A stretch of DNA of 60,820 nucleotides, from assembly GCA_964370395.1 (NCBI GenBank), contig CAYJIZ010000016.1, forward strand, positions 1-60,820, in the 5' to 3' direction. The stretch is from JBGUVL01 sp964370395 (lineage in GTDB: Bacteria; Bacillota_I; Bacilli_A; Erysipelotrichales; Erysipelotrichaceae). The notes below the pieces were generated by a model. That model made no database searches. It was not told the DNA's origin and was given only the letters and a program-made list of their open reading frames with translations. Shown in pieces: positions 8,321 through 16,490 of the stretch (position 1 is its first letter; every line of letters begins with the position of its first letter). A program made the translations under genes and the position numbers.

Positions 8321-8370
8321 ATTATAAAAGTTCAGCAAACATAATGTCAAATTGTCATTTGATTTGACAA
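8321..8370 (-). promoter_or_regulatory. Consensus promoter of the DeoR gene with adjoining palindrome
   Basis: On the minus strand TTGACA (8345-8350) and TATAAT (8321-8326) are separated by 18 nt. Immediately upstream lies a 19-nt inverted repeat, TTGTCA-N7-TGACAA (8352-8370), whose arms resemble the -35. It is a candidate operator for the DeoR regulator. Confidence 0.7.
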
Positions 8371-8416
8371 CACTTTGCATCATCTACATTAACAATATAA
8401 CATTCAAAACCACACA

Positions 8417-8563
8417 AATCAACATTTAATCAACAAATCCACAAATAAAACCACATTTATATGTTGACAAATGCCCGATTATGTTGTAATTTTTGTGTAA
8501 GGGGTTACAAAAGATTGTTGTGAAAGGAGGTTTAAAATTGAAGTTGAACAGAATCAACATTTA
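8417..8563 (+). promoter_or_regulatory. Promoter of the nhaC-mtnK operon flanked by a 12-bp direct repeat
   Basis: TTGACA (8464-8469), a 17-nt spacer and TAATTT (8487-8492) form a good promoter. The exact repeat AATCAACATTTA occurs at 8417-8428 and again at 8552-8563, one copy on each side of the promoter. This suits a repressor that binds two sites and loops or blocks transcription. Which protein binds is inferred. Confidence 0.55.
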
Positions 8564-8564
8564 G
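8538..8564 (+). other. Possible 8-codon leader ORF
   Basis: A near-perfect Shine-Dalgarno (GAAAGGAGG, 8522-8530) has no long gene behind it. Seven bases later TTG opens an 8-codon frame (MKLNRINI) ending at TAG 8562-8564. The real nhaC ribosome site is a separate AAGGAGGA at about 8593. It may be a translated leader or a degenerate site. Confidence 0.25.
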
Positions 8565-8605
8565 CATTAACCCACATTAATAATGATTAATCAAGGAGGA
8601 ACAGA

Positions 8606-9952
8606 ATGAATAATCAAAAAGAGAAGGGTAGTTTCATGGGTTTATTACCCTTAATAGTATTTTTAGTAGCATATATGGGTACTGGAATTGGAACTGGAAG
8701 TTTCGATAACATGCCGTTAATGACAGGTATTGCAATCGCTTCAGGGGTAGCGATGATTTTAAATAAAAAAGGTGAAAAAACATCTTTTGAACAAAAAATT
8801 GAAATTTACTGTAAAGGTGGAGGAGAATCAACATTAGTATTAATGCTATTGATCTTCCTATTAGCTGGAGCATTTGGGGGTGTTGCCAAATCAATGGGTG
8901 CGGTTGATTCAATCGTAAATTTAGGGTTAACTATTTTACCAGGAAACTTAATTTTACCAGGGATTTTCTTAATTGGATGTTTACTAAGTTTTTCAATGGG
9001 TACATCAATGGGAACAGTTGCAGCGTTAATGCCTATTGCTGTTGATATCTCAACAAAAACTGGAATTGGTGTTGTGCTATTAGCTGGTGCAGTTGTCGGT
9101 GGTGCAATGTTTGGAGATAATCTATCGTTTATTTCTGATACCACAATTGCCGCAACAAGGACACAAGAAGTATCAATGAAGGATAAGTTCAAGGCGAATA
9201 TTTTGATGGTTATTCCTGCTGTGCTAATCAATGTTGTATTATTGGCATTACAATCATCTGGAAATGTAACATTGGGAAACATTGGTGATTTTAATTTCAT
9301 TCAAATCATCCCTTATATTTTAGTAGTAGTATTATCATTAGTCGGATTGAATGTAGTTGCAGTAATGGTGACTGGAATCTTATCAGGAGTATTAATCGGT
9401 GTAGTGAATGGTAGCTTTACAATTGTTGAATCATTGTCGATTGTACATCAAGGTGCAATGGGAATGGAAGATATGGCTCTTATTGCAGTAATGGTAGGAG
9501 GAATGGTTGCACTCATGAAACACTTGGGTGGAATGGATTACCTATTGAGCAAGTTAACAAAGGGTGTAAAAGGAAAACGTGGAGGAGAGCTATCCATTGC
9601 TGCTCTTGTAAGTTTACTTGATATTGCCACGACTAATAATACAATTTCAATTATCGCAGCAGGTCCAATTGCGCGTGATATTGCTGATGAATACGGAATT
9701 GCTAGATCAAGAGTTGCGAGTATTTTAGATTTATTCTCTTCTGCTTTTAATGGTTTATTACCATATGCAGGACAATTACTAGTTGCTGGTGGATTAGCAG
9801 GTGTATCACCAATGTCAATCATGCCATATAACTGGTATTCCATGTTAATGATTGTATTTGGAATTGTCTTCATTACAATCGGTTTTCCAAAAATGATTAC
9901 TAACAGTAAAGCAAAAACTGTTACAAGTGAACCAGTGCAAACAGAAGAATAG
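8606..9952 (+). CDS. NhaC-family Na+/H+ antiporter-like transporter
   Basis: A 448-aa integral membrane protein with about 11-12 hydrophobic segments. It carries NhaC-family motifs such as GTSMGTVAALMPIAVDIS and AVVGGAMFGDNLSFISDTTIAAT, the latter containing the conserved GDN...SDTT block. The family includes Na+/H+ antiporters, malate/lactate antiporters (MleN) and methionine transporters (MetT). As first gene of the MTR-kinase operon (13 nt before mtnK), it is more likely to import the pathway substrate, such as methylthioribose, 5-deoxyribose or a nucleoside, than to control pH. That substrate call is inference. ATG at 8606 follows AAGGAGGA. Confidence 0.85.
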   Translation: MNNQKEKGSFMGLLPLIVFLVAYMGTGIGTGSFDNMPLMTGIAIASGVAMILNKKGEKTSFEQKIEIYCKGGGESTLVLMLLIFLLAGAFGGVAKSMGAVDSIVNLGLTILPGNLILPGIFLIGCLLSFSMGTSMGTVAALMPIAVDISTKTGIGVVLLAGAVVGGAMFGDNLSFISDTTIAATRTQEVSMKDKFKANILMVIPAVLINVVLLALQSSGNVTLGNIGDFNFIQIIPYILVVVLSLVGLNVVAVMVTGILSGVLIGVVNGSFTIVESLSIVHQGAMGMEDMALIAVMVGGMVALMKHLGGMDYLLSKLTKGVKGKRGGELSIAALVSLLDIATTNNTISIIAAGPIARDIADEYGIARSRVASILDLFSSAFNGLLPYAGQLLVAGGLAGVSPMSIMPYNWYSMLMIVFGIVFITIGFPKMITNSKAKTVTSEPVQTEE

Positions 9953-9965
9953 AAGGTGAATATAC

Positions 9966-11171
9966 ATGCAATCATACGAAAATCATTTTTTATTAAATAG
10001 TGAAAGTGTAAAAGATTACGTCAAAAATAAAGTGAAGTTTTTTAAAGAAGAGGAAGAATTAGAAGCTTTTGAAATTGGAGATGGAAATATAAATTATGTT
10101 TTTAAAGTAGTTTCAAAAGATAGCAATCGCTCTCTAGTAGTCAAACAAGCAGATAAATTCTTGCGTTCATCAGGTCGTCCGCTTGATGTTTATCGAAACA
10201 AAATTGAATGTGAAATTTTGAAAATTGAAGGAACATTAGCGAAAGGCTATGTGCCACAAATCTATTATTATGATGATGTGATGTGTGCTCTAAGTATGGA
10301 AGATATATCAGCGTATAAGAATTTAAGAAAAGAACTTGCAGAGGAACATATTTACGAAGGTTTTAGTGAACATATTTCAAACTTTTTAGCAGACACTTTG
10401 TTACCAACAACTGACTTAGTGATGAATCGTGCAGAAAAGAAAGAAAGTGTGAAGAAATTTTGTAATGTTGAGTTATGTGACATTAGTGAAGATTTAGTGT
10501 TATGTGAACCTTACTTCAACTATAAAGATAGAAACATCATTACTGAAGGGCAAGAGGATTTTGTGAACAAACACTTATATGAAAATGAAAAATTGAAAGC
10601 AAATGTCTTACAACTTCGTAATAATTTTATGAATAATGCACAAGCATTAATTCATGGGGATTTACATACAGGATCTATCTTTATTAATGAATCAGGAATT
10701 AAAGTAATTGATCCGGAATTTGCATTTTATGGACCAATGGGGTATGACATTGGAAATGTAATTGGAAATATGATGTTCTCTTTAACAAACAAATCTTATA
10801 CATCAAAAAACAACGCGGAATTTTTATCTTGGATAAAAAAAGAAGTAGAAAAAGTCATTGATTTAACAATGGAAAAGATTACTTTAAAGTATGATGAGTT
10901 AGTAAGTTCAGGTTTTTATCAAAATGCTATTTTTAAACAATCTTATCTAAGTGAAATTTTAAGTGATTCTTTAGGGTATGCAGGAACGGAAATGATCCGA
11001 AGAGTAGTAGGGGATTCTAAAGTAAGTGAAGTGACAAATATTACTACATTAGAGAATAGAATTAAGGTAGAAAGAGCATTAATTAAACTGGGGATTTATT
11101 TAATCACTAATAGAATGAATATTAAGTGTGGAAGTGAAGTAATTCAACAATTTGAATTAATCATTGCTTAG
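9966..11171 (+). CDS. mtnK: S-methyl-5-thioribose kinase
   Basis: ATP-dependent phosphorylation of 5-methylthioribose to the 1-phosphate. The protein has the aminoglycoside-phosphotransferase-like kinase fold with MtnK-specific sequence: EIGDGNINYVFKV (nucleotide loop, about residues 36-48), VVKQADKFL (Lys for ATP), the catalytic HGDLHTGSIF (His230-Phe239) and VIDPEFAFYGPMGYDIGNV (metal-binding DPE). The 401-aa length matches the family. It lies between the transporter and mtnA with 13-nt spacers, which strengthens the assignment. Some relatives also act on 5-deoxyribose, so that substrate remains possible. Confidence 0.9.
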   Translation: MQSYENHFLLNSESVKDYVKNKVKFFKEEEELEAFEIGDGNINYVFKVVSKDSNRSLVVKQADKFLRSSGRPLDVYRNKIECEILKIEGTLAKGYVPQIYYYDDVMCALSMEDISAYKNLRKELAEEHIYEGFSEHISNFLADTLLPTTDLVMNRAEKKESVKKFCNVELCDISEDLVLCEPYFNYKDRNIITEGQEDFVNKHLYENEKLKANVLQLRNNFMNNAQALIHGDLHTGSIFINESGIKVIDPEFAFYGPMGYDIGNVIGNMMFSLTNKSYTSKNNAEFLSWIKKEVEKVIDLTMEKITLKYDELVSSGFYQNAIFKQSYLSEILSDSLGYAGTEMIRRVVGDSKVSEVTNITTLENRIKVERALIKLGIYLITNRMNIKCGSEVIQQFELIIA

Positions 11172-11184
11172 TAAGGAGAGATGT

Positions 11185-12237
11185 ATGCAAAGATGTGATC
11201 AAGACTTAGCGTTTTTATTAAGATATGAAAATATTGCATGGTTTGAAAATGGAAAAGTAAGAATTTTAGATAGGAGAATTTATCCTACTGAAATAAATTT
11301 TGTAGAATGTGAGAATTATTTAGAAGTAATTCAAGCGATTAAAGATATGGTAACACAAAGTGCAGGTCCCTATACCGCAGTCGGTATGGGGATGGCACTT
11401 GCTGCTTACGAAGTTAGAAATAAACCATTGGATGAGCAACTGGTTTTCTTAAAGAAGGCTGCACATGAAATTGCTCACGCACGTGTGACTACGGCAAATA
11501 GATATACACAAATCACAAATGGTTGTTTAAAAGCTGCTGAAGATGCAGCAAAAAACAAAAAAGATTTGGTCGATGCTATTGTGAACTGTACTATTACTTC
11601 ATTGAACCGAAGATATACGGTGATGGAGCAAGTAGCAAATCATTTAATTGACAAGATTCCTGATAATGGGAACGTGTTAACACAATGTTTTGGGGAAACG
11701 ATCATTGGAATGCTATGTAGAGTAGCAAAACAAAAAGGAAAAAAACTATCGTTTTATCATGCTGAAACAAGACCATATCTACAAGGAGCTCGATTAACTG
11801 CAAGTGTTTGTAGTGAAATGGGGTTTTCTGCCACGGTATTAACTGATAATATGATTGCTTATGCAATGCAACACAAAGGTATTGATGTATTTACCTCAGC
11901 AGCGGATACGATTGCTCGTGATGGGCATATTGCAAATAAAATTGGAACGTTTCAGATTGCAATTTTAGCGAAACATTTTGGTATTCCTTATTTTGTGACT
12001 GGTATTCCTGATGAAGATAAATACAATGGTGATCAAATCGTTATTGAAGAAAGAGACCCTGAACAAGTTCTATGTTTTAGAGGTATTAGAAATACACTAC
12101 AGGGAGTGAAGGCAATTTATCCTTCCTTTGACATTACACCACCTTATTTGATTAGTGGAATTGTAACGGACAAAGGTACTTATAGTGCATTTGATTTAGA
12201 CACATACTTTGAAAGTGAAGTAGTGAAATTTTATTAG
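11185..12237 (+). CDS. mtnA: S-methyl-5-thioribose-1-phosphate isomerase
   Basis: Aldose-ketose isomerase that turns methylthioribose-1-phosphate into methylthioribulose-1-phosphate. The C-terminal part has the eIF-2B alpha/beta/delta-like Rossmann fold. The catalytic pair is visible as Cys168 in LTQCFGETIIG and Asp241 in SAADTIARDGHIANKIGT, near Cys160/Asp240 of B. subtilis MtnA. An open frame extends to 11164, but the ATG at 11185 follows AAGGAGAG and avoids overlap with mtnK. The protein has 350 aa. Its sequence is somewhat diverged from Bacillus MtnA, so related substrates such as 5-deoxyribose-1-phosphate are possible. Confidence 0.87.
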   Translation: MQRCDQDLAFLLRYENIAWFENGKVRILDRRIYPTEINFVECENYLEVIQAIKDMVTQSAGPYTAVGMGMALAAYEVRNKPLDEQLVFLKKAAHEIAHARVTTANRYTQITNGCLKAAEDAAKNKKDLVDAIVNCTITSLNRRYTVMEQVANHLIDKIPDNGNVLTQCFGETIIGMLCRVAKQKGKKLSFYHAETRPYLQGARLTASVCSEMGFSATVLTDNMIAYAMQHKGIDVFTSAADTIARDGHIANKIGTFQIAILAKHFGIPYFVTGIPDEDKYNGDQIVIEERDPEQVLCFRGIRNTLQGVKAIYPSFDITPPYLISGIVTDKGTYSAFDLDTYFESEVVKFY

Positions 12238-12246
12238 GAGGTAAAG

Positions 12247-13239
12247 ATGAAGGTTTATGTAAGAGCTCCAATGTTGAAAGAAGATTTAAAACAACTTAAA
12301 AATTTATTTGGTGAAGTTGTATATGATCCTTGGACAACTACAGGAGAGCGATTTTATGAAGATGAAATGCTTGAAGCATTATTAAAGATAGAACCAGATA
12401 TTTTAATTACAGAGTTAGATAAGGTAACAAGAAAAGTGATTGAAGGCTATCCTAAGTTAAAAGCCATTGGTGATTGCAGAGCAAATCCAGCTAACATTGA
12501 AGTTGATGTTTGTACACAATATAAAATTCCTATCCTTTGTACACCTGCTAGAAATGCACAAGCGGTAGCAGAAATGTTGGTTGGGTTGCTTATCATGTTT
12601 ATGCGTAATGTTATCCCTTCTGTAGAATGGGTTAATGATGGAAAATGGGTTGAAGGAACAACACCTTATTTTACATGGATGGGAAATGAATTATGTAACA
12701 AAAAAGTTGGATTTGTTGGTTTTGGAGCAGTTGGTAAAACAGCAGCAAAATTGCTAAAAGCATTTGGTTGTGATGTATATTTTTACGATCCATTTGTTAA
12801 TTCAGATGATGAAGCATTCAAGAAATGTGAAATTGATTTCATTTTTGAGAATTGTGATATTGTATCATTACATCTTCCTGTGTTAGATTCCACTATGAAG
12901 ATGATAAATGAAACATTATTAAAGAAAATGAAAAAAGAAGCGATTTTTATTAATACTGCAAGAAGTGCAGTAGTTGATATGGATTACTTGTTACATATGG
13001 CAAAAACAAGTAGTATTAGAGGAATCATTTTAGATGTTTTAGAAAGTGAGCCACCAACAAAAGCGGACTTAGAAATTATCCAATATCCAAATGTATTATT
13101 AACTCCGCACACATGTGGTGCAACTTACGAAGTGAGTGATCATCAATCACGAATTATTACAGAGAGATTGACTGCTTGGAAACAAGGTGAAGACTTAGAG
13201 AGAGTAATTTTTAATAAGCAGGTCTTATCACATGAGTAA
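12247..13239 (+). CDS. D-isomer-specific 2-hydroxyacid dehydrogenase
   Basis: NAD-dependent oxidoreductase of the phosphoglycerate dehydrogenase superfamily (330 aa). The Rossmann motif is VGFVGFGAVGKTAAKLLKAFG. The catalytic triad appears as Arg in NTARSAVVDMDYL, Glu in LDVLESEPP and His in TPHTCGATYEV. Substrate-side residues differ from those of typical lactate or glycerate enzymes, so the substrate cannot be read from sequence. It is embedded between mtnA and an FGGY kinase, overlapping the latter by 8 nt. That position argues for a dedicated step, perhaps with a 2-hydroxyacid derived from a deoxy-sugar. It is not part of the published methylthioribose pathways that I know. Confidence 0.85.
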   Translation: MKVYVRAPMLKEDLKQLKNLFGEVVYDPWTTTGERFYEDEMLEALLKIEPDILITELDKVTRKVIEGYPKLKAIGDCRANPANIEVDVCTQYKIPILCTPARNAQAVAEMLVGLLIMFMRNVIPSVEWVNDGKWVEGTTPYFTWMGNELCNKKVGFVGFGAVGKTAAKLLKAFGCDVYFYDPFVNSDDEAFKKCEIDFIFENCDIVSLHLPVLDSTMKMINETLLKKMKKEAIFINTARSAVVDMDYLLHMAKTSSIRGIILDVLESEPPTKADLEIIQYPNVLLTPHTCGATYEVSDHQSRIITERLTAWKQGEDLERVIFNKQVLSHE

Positions 13240-14668
13240 AAACTATTTAGTTATTGATATTGGTACAGGAAACTCTCGAGTTGCATTAGTGAAAAGTGAT
13301 GGAACAATTATTGATATTGAAACAACTGAAAATGCTTACTATATGGATGAGGCTTACGATGATGCACAATATTTTTCTCCAACATATTGGCGAAAGTATA
13401 TTTTAAAGATGGCACAAAACGTGATTTCGCGTAACTCAAATCTTAAGTTAAATGGAATTACTTCTTCTGGTGCACGAGAAAGTATTGTGCTAATCAATCA
13501 AAGTATGAAAGATTTCTATGGCTTACCAAATATTGATAATAGAGGTCGTGCATGGCTAAATGAAATCAAAGAGAAAAAACAAATTTACAAATTGACTGGA
13601 AGATGGGCAAGTGAAGATTTTCCCGCTGCGAAATTATTAGGCTTACGGAAAAAAAGAAGAGAAATTTATGATGAAGCTTTTACATTTACAAGCTTAAGTG
13701 AGTGGATTGGTTTTGTGTTATGTGATGAGTTATGCATTGAACCATCGCAAGCTTGTGAAACGCAGTTCTATGATATCCATAAAAAAGAATGGAGTAAGGA
13801 GTTAATGTCTTACTATGATATCTCACATTTACAGATGCCAACTGTGAAAAAAGGTGGAACCTTATTAGGATATGTAAGCAAGGATATGAAGAAATTTTTG
13901 GGCCTTGATTACGATGTTCCATTTATTGTTGGTGGTGCAGATACACAAGTAGCAATTTTAGGAGCGAATATCAAGGATGGTGATATCGGGATTGTTTCTG
14001 GTACGACATCGCCAATCGTTGCATTAACTTCGACTCTGTATATTGATAAGGATGAACGCTGTTGGAGCGATTGTTTTGTTGGGAATGATTTATACCAAAT
14101 TGAAACAAATCCAGGAGTTACAGGATTAAACTACCAACGCATTCGAAAATTATTGTTTGATAATGTGAGTTATGATGATTTAGAAGCTGCTTTAGGGGAA
14201 GTAACTTCAATTAAATGTACAGCATCATTCTCATCACTTGATTTTGAACACGCAAGGGGATATCAATTTGGAGGGTTTTTCATGAAACCTCCATTCCGTG
14301 CTGATTTACATCGTGTGGATATGGCATGGGCAGTAGTCGCTGATATCGCATGTTCAATTTATTATCAATATAAACAATTATTAAGTATGATTCCTAATAA
14401 TACAAATTATGTTTTAGGTTGTGGGGGAGGATTTCAATCGAAGATATTATGTCAACATATTGCGGATTTATGCCAGAAGGAATTGAAGTTACCTTATGGT
14501 TATTCGCAATCATCAATTTTAGGTTGTATTAAATTATGCAATCAATATTTCTCAATAACAGCAGATATTGATCGAAATGAATATATTATTTTTAAACCAA
14601 AACGCGACACATTGATACATGAATACTATGCGTTGTGGAAAGAAAACCGAGATAAGGTGAACGAATAG
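13232..14668 (+). CDS. FGGY-family carbohydrate kinase
   Basis: ATP-dependent sugar or polyol kinase, 478 aa, with two ribonuclease-H-like domains. The N-terminal phosphate-1 motif is LVIDIGTGNSRVALV, the catalytic Asp lies in IVGGADTQVAILGA (about residue 235), followed by GIVSGTTSPIVAL, and the C-terminal adenosine loop is LGCGGGFQSKIL. The start overlaps the upstream dehydrogenase by 8 nt and has a weak ribosome site, so translational coupling is likely. With mtnK in the same operon the pathway has two kinases. This one may phosphorylate a ketose such as 5-deoxyribulose or a different imported sugar. Substrate unassigned. Confidence 0.87.
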   Translation: MSKNYLVIDIGTGNSRVALVKSDGTIIDIETTENAYYMDEAYDDAQYFSPTYWRKYILKMAQNVISRNSNLKLNGITSSGARESIVLINQSMKDFYGLPNIDNRGRAWLNEIKEKKQIYKLTGRWASEDFPAAKLLGLRKKRREIYDEAFTFTSLSEWIGFVLCDELCIEPSQACETQFYDIHKKEWSKELMSYYDISHLQMPTVKKGGTLLGYVSKDMKKFLGLDYDVPFIVGGADTQVAILGANIKDGDIGIVSGTTSPIVALTSTLYIDKDERCWSDCFVGNDLYQIETNPGVTGLNYQRIRKLLFDNVSYDDLEAALGEVTSIKCTASFSSLDFEHARGYQFGGFFMKPPFRADLHRVDMAWAVVADIACSIYYQYKQLLSMIPNNTNYVLGCGGGFQSKILCQHIADLCQKELKLPYGYSQSSILGCIKLCNQYFSITADIDRNEYIIFKPKRDTLIHEYYALWKENRDKVNE

Positions 14669-14684
14669 AAGGAGACAAATTATT

Positions 14685-15353
14685 ATGTTAATGGAAAAAG
14701 AAAGAAATGAGATTGTAAACTTTGGAAAGAAGATGAGTGAGGCAGGATTGTCGAAAGGGACTTCTGGAAATATTAGCTGCTATGACCCTGAAACAGGGCA
14801 TATGGCGATTTCACCTTCGGGAATTGGTTACTTTGAAACAACGGCTGAAGATGTAGTTGTTATGGATTTAGATGGTAAGATTATTGATGGAAAAAGAAAA
14901 CCATCAAGCGAGCATGCATTACATGCTACCATTTATAAATTAAATCCGCAGGCAAAAGGAGTTGTCCATGCGCATTCTACCTATTGTACAACTTTTGCTT
15001 GTATGAATTTACCGATTAAAGCTACGCACTATTTATTAGCAGGTGCAGAAACAGCTACGATTCCATGTGCAGCTTATGCAACTTATGGAACAGTTGAGCT
15101 AGCTCATGAAGTAGAGAAGGCAAAAACAGATGGTTTGGCAATGTTATTGGCGAACCATGGAATGGTTGCTTGGGGAAACTCATTAGCAAAAGCATTCAAT
15201 GTTGCTGAAAATGTAGAATGGGTTGCTGAGATCCAATGGCGAGCAATGTGTGTTGGCAAACCTGATATTTTATCAGATGAAGAAATTTCAAAAGTAGTAA
15301 AAAGCTTTCAGTCTTATGGACAAGCTGAAGACGAAAAAAAGGGTGGATATTAA
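14685..15353 (+). CDS. Class II aldolase (fuculose/methylthioribulose-1-phosphate type)
   Basis: Zinc-dependent aldolase of the L-fuculose-1-phosphate family, 222 aa. Zinc ligands appear as His95 and His97 (VVHAHSTYCT) and His158 (LANHGMVAWG); the likely acid/base is Glu76 (PSSEHALHATIY), and KGTSGNIS is the phosphate-binding start. It closes the operon 16 nt after the FGGY kinase. Aldolases of this family (Ald2) split methylthioribulose-1-phosphate into DHAP and (methylthio)acetaldehyde in the DHAP shunt; DrdA-type enzymes act on 5-deoxyribulose-1-phosphate. MtnB dehydratases share the fold, but mtnW/mtnX/mtnD are absent here, which favours the aldolase reading. Confidence 0.83.
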   Translation: MLMEKERNEIVNFGKKMSEAGLSKGTSGNISCYDPETGHMAISPSGIGYFETTAEDVVVMDLDGKIIDGKRKPSSEHALHATIYKLNPQAKGVVHAHSTYCTTFACMNLPIKATHYLLAGAETATIPCAAYATYGTVELAHEVEKAKTDGLAMLLANHGMVAWGNSLAKAFNVAENVEWVAEIQWRAMCVGKPDILSDEEISKVVKSFQSYGQAEDEKKGGY

Positions 15354-15355
15354 AT

Positions 15356-15390
15356 AAAAATGAGAGAGCGTTTATGCTTTCTCATTTTTT
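15356..15390. terminator. Bidirectional terminator between the aldolase and ogt
   Basis: AAAAATGAGA with AGC pairs with GC..TCTCATTTTT around a TTTAT loop, with A and T tracts on both sides. It overlaps the 3' end of the convergent ogt gene. Confidence 0.75.
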
Positions 15391-15833
15391 TCCATTTCTA
15401 ATAATTTTTCTTTCATTGCTAATCCTAGTCCATACCCGACTAGTGAACCATTTTTTCCAATCACGCGATGGCATGGAACGATGATTACAATAGGGTTTTT
15501 ATTGTTTGCTAAACCAACAGCGCGACATCCTTTTGGACAACCGATCGCTTTGGCAATATCCTCATAACAACATGTTTCTCCATAAGGTATGTCACATAAG
15601 GCTTGCCATACTTTTGTTTGAAATGGAGTCCCAATCAAATGCAAAGGGAGATCAAATTGCTTACGTTCACCATTAAAATATTGTTCTAATTGCTGCTTTG
15701 CTAACTTGCTGAACTTTCCTTCTTTTACTTTGTTAGGATCAAGTTCTTCTGTTAATAGTGTAATAGAAACAATGCCGATTTCATCTTCAATAATTTGAAG
15801 AATACCGAATTCTGTTTTGTAGATATCATACAT
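15372..15833 (-). CDS. ogt: Methylated-DNA--protein-cysteine methyltransferase
   Basis: Suicide repair enzyme that moves methyl groups from O6-methylguanine to its own Cys. The active site PCHRVIG places the acceptor at Cys121, preceded by the recognition helix GCRAVGLANNKNP (arginine finger Arg104). The 153-aa length is that of the minimal Ogt/AGT form without an Ada domain. It is transcribed alone, convergent with the MTR operon. Together with AlkC and AlkD-like genes elsewhere in the window it forms a strong alkylation-repair set. Confidence 0.95.
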   Translation of the reverse strand: MYDIYKTEFGILQIIEDEIGIVSITLLTEELDPNKVKEGKFSKLAKQQLEQYFNGERKQFDLPLHLIGTPFQTKVWQALCDIPYGETCCYEDIAKAIGCPKGCRAVGLANNKNPIVIIVPCHRVIGKNGSLVGYGLGLAMKEKLLEMEKNEKA

Positions 15834-15911
15834 AAGATCACCTCATTATATGGTTAGTATAAGCATTCCATACGATAGATGCAACTCATTTCATAATTAA
15901 TTTTAAAAGTA

Positions 15912-15942
15912 TTGACCGCTCCCTTAGGTGCTTGGTTACAAT
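15912..15942 (+). promoter_or_regulatory. MerR-type promoter with 19-bp spacer
   Basis: TTGACC (15912-15917) and TACAAT (15937-15942) are 19 bp apart, the long spacer characteristic of MerR-activated promoters, and the spacer holds CTCCCTTAGG. It stands directly upstream of a broken MerR-family gene, presumably its former autoregulated promoter. Confidence 0.6.
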
Positions 15943-15960
15943 GAGGAAGAGGTGAAGGGT

Positions 15961-16381
15961 ATGTACATTAGTGAAGTAGTAAGGCTTTTAAATCTGAGTA
16001 AAATCTATTGAAGTGTATGAAGCAAAAGGGTTATTGCATCCTAAAAGAGGAAAGTAGATATCGTTTGTATGAAGAAGAGGAAATCAAGCGACTTAAACAA
16101 ATTCAAATTTTACGCAGATGGATTTCAGCTTAGATGAGATTAGTACGATTCTGCAATATTACGATCATGTTCACTATTGTATCTATCATGATACTGAATT
16201 AGAAGAGGTTAAGAATGAGATGTTTACTTCTTTTGCGATTGTGGATGATGACGAAATTGATTTATTAGTTTTGGAAAACAATAAGAAACGACAATTGTTT
16301 GACTTTGATAAAAATGCAAAGATATTTATTTATATAGGGTTGTTTGTTTTACTTTTGTCTTACAAGTGGAAGTGCTTGTAG
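15961..16381 (+). pseudogene. Decayed MerR-family regulator
   Basis: Conceptual translation in three frames gives MerR pieces: MYISEVVRLLNLSK (frame of 15961), then IEVYEAKGLLHPKR, then SRYRLYEEEEIKRLKQIQIL, and finally MDFSLDEISTILQYYDHV from 16118 with a hydrophobic tail (YIGLFVLLLSY). At least three frameshifts or small deletions and internal stops separate them. The whole covers the helix-turn-helix, wing and dimerisation start of a MerR activator that once had a membrane-type C-terminus. An unusual MerR-type promoter remains intact upstream. No obvious target gene is adjacent. Confidence 0.8.
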
Positions 16382-16459
16382 TGGCAATGAGCTGGTATGT
16401 TTTGTATGTTTTTCTATTTCATTTTTATAAGTTGTATCAGATTCAAAAAAGATTGTATT

Positions 16460-16490
16460 AAAAAAGTAAAATCTTCGATTTTACTTTTTT
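16460..16490. terminator. Bidirectional terminator
   Basis: AAAAAGTAAAATC and GATTTTACTTTTT form a near-perfect stem around a TTC loop (16461-16490), overlapping the LysR stop codon and serving the minus strand gene and the remnant on the plus strand. Confidence 0.8.

Noticed and set aside
8288..8383. N-terminal extension of the DeoR protein
   Set aside because: The extension translates the promoter and operator; the ATG at 8287 has the ribosome site and the family start.
8400..8605. SAM riboswitch before the MTR operon
   Set aside because: No S-box stem arrangement or terminator is visible in the leader; the region looks like promoter and operator DNA.
8634..9300. Minus-strand open frames inside the nhaC-like gene
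   Set aside because: They are shadows of a strongly coding membrane-protein gene with no ribosome site or recognisable domain.
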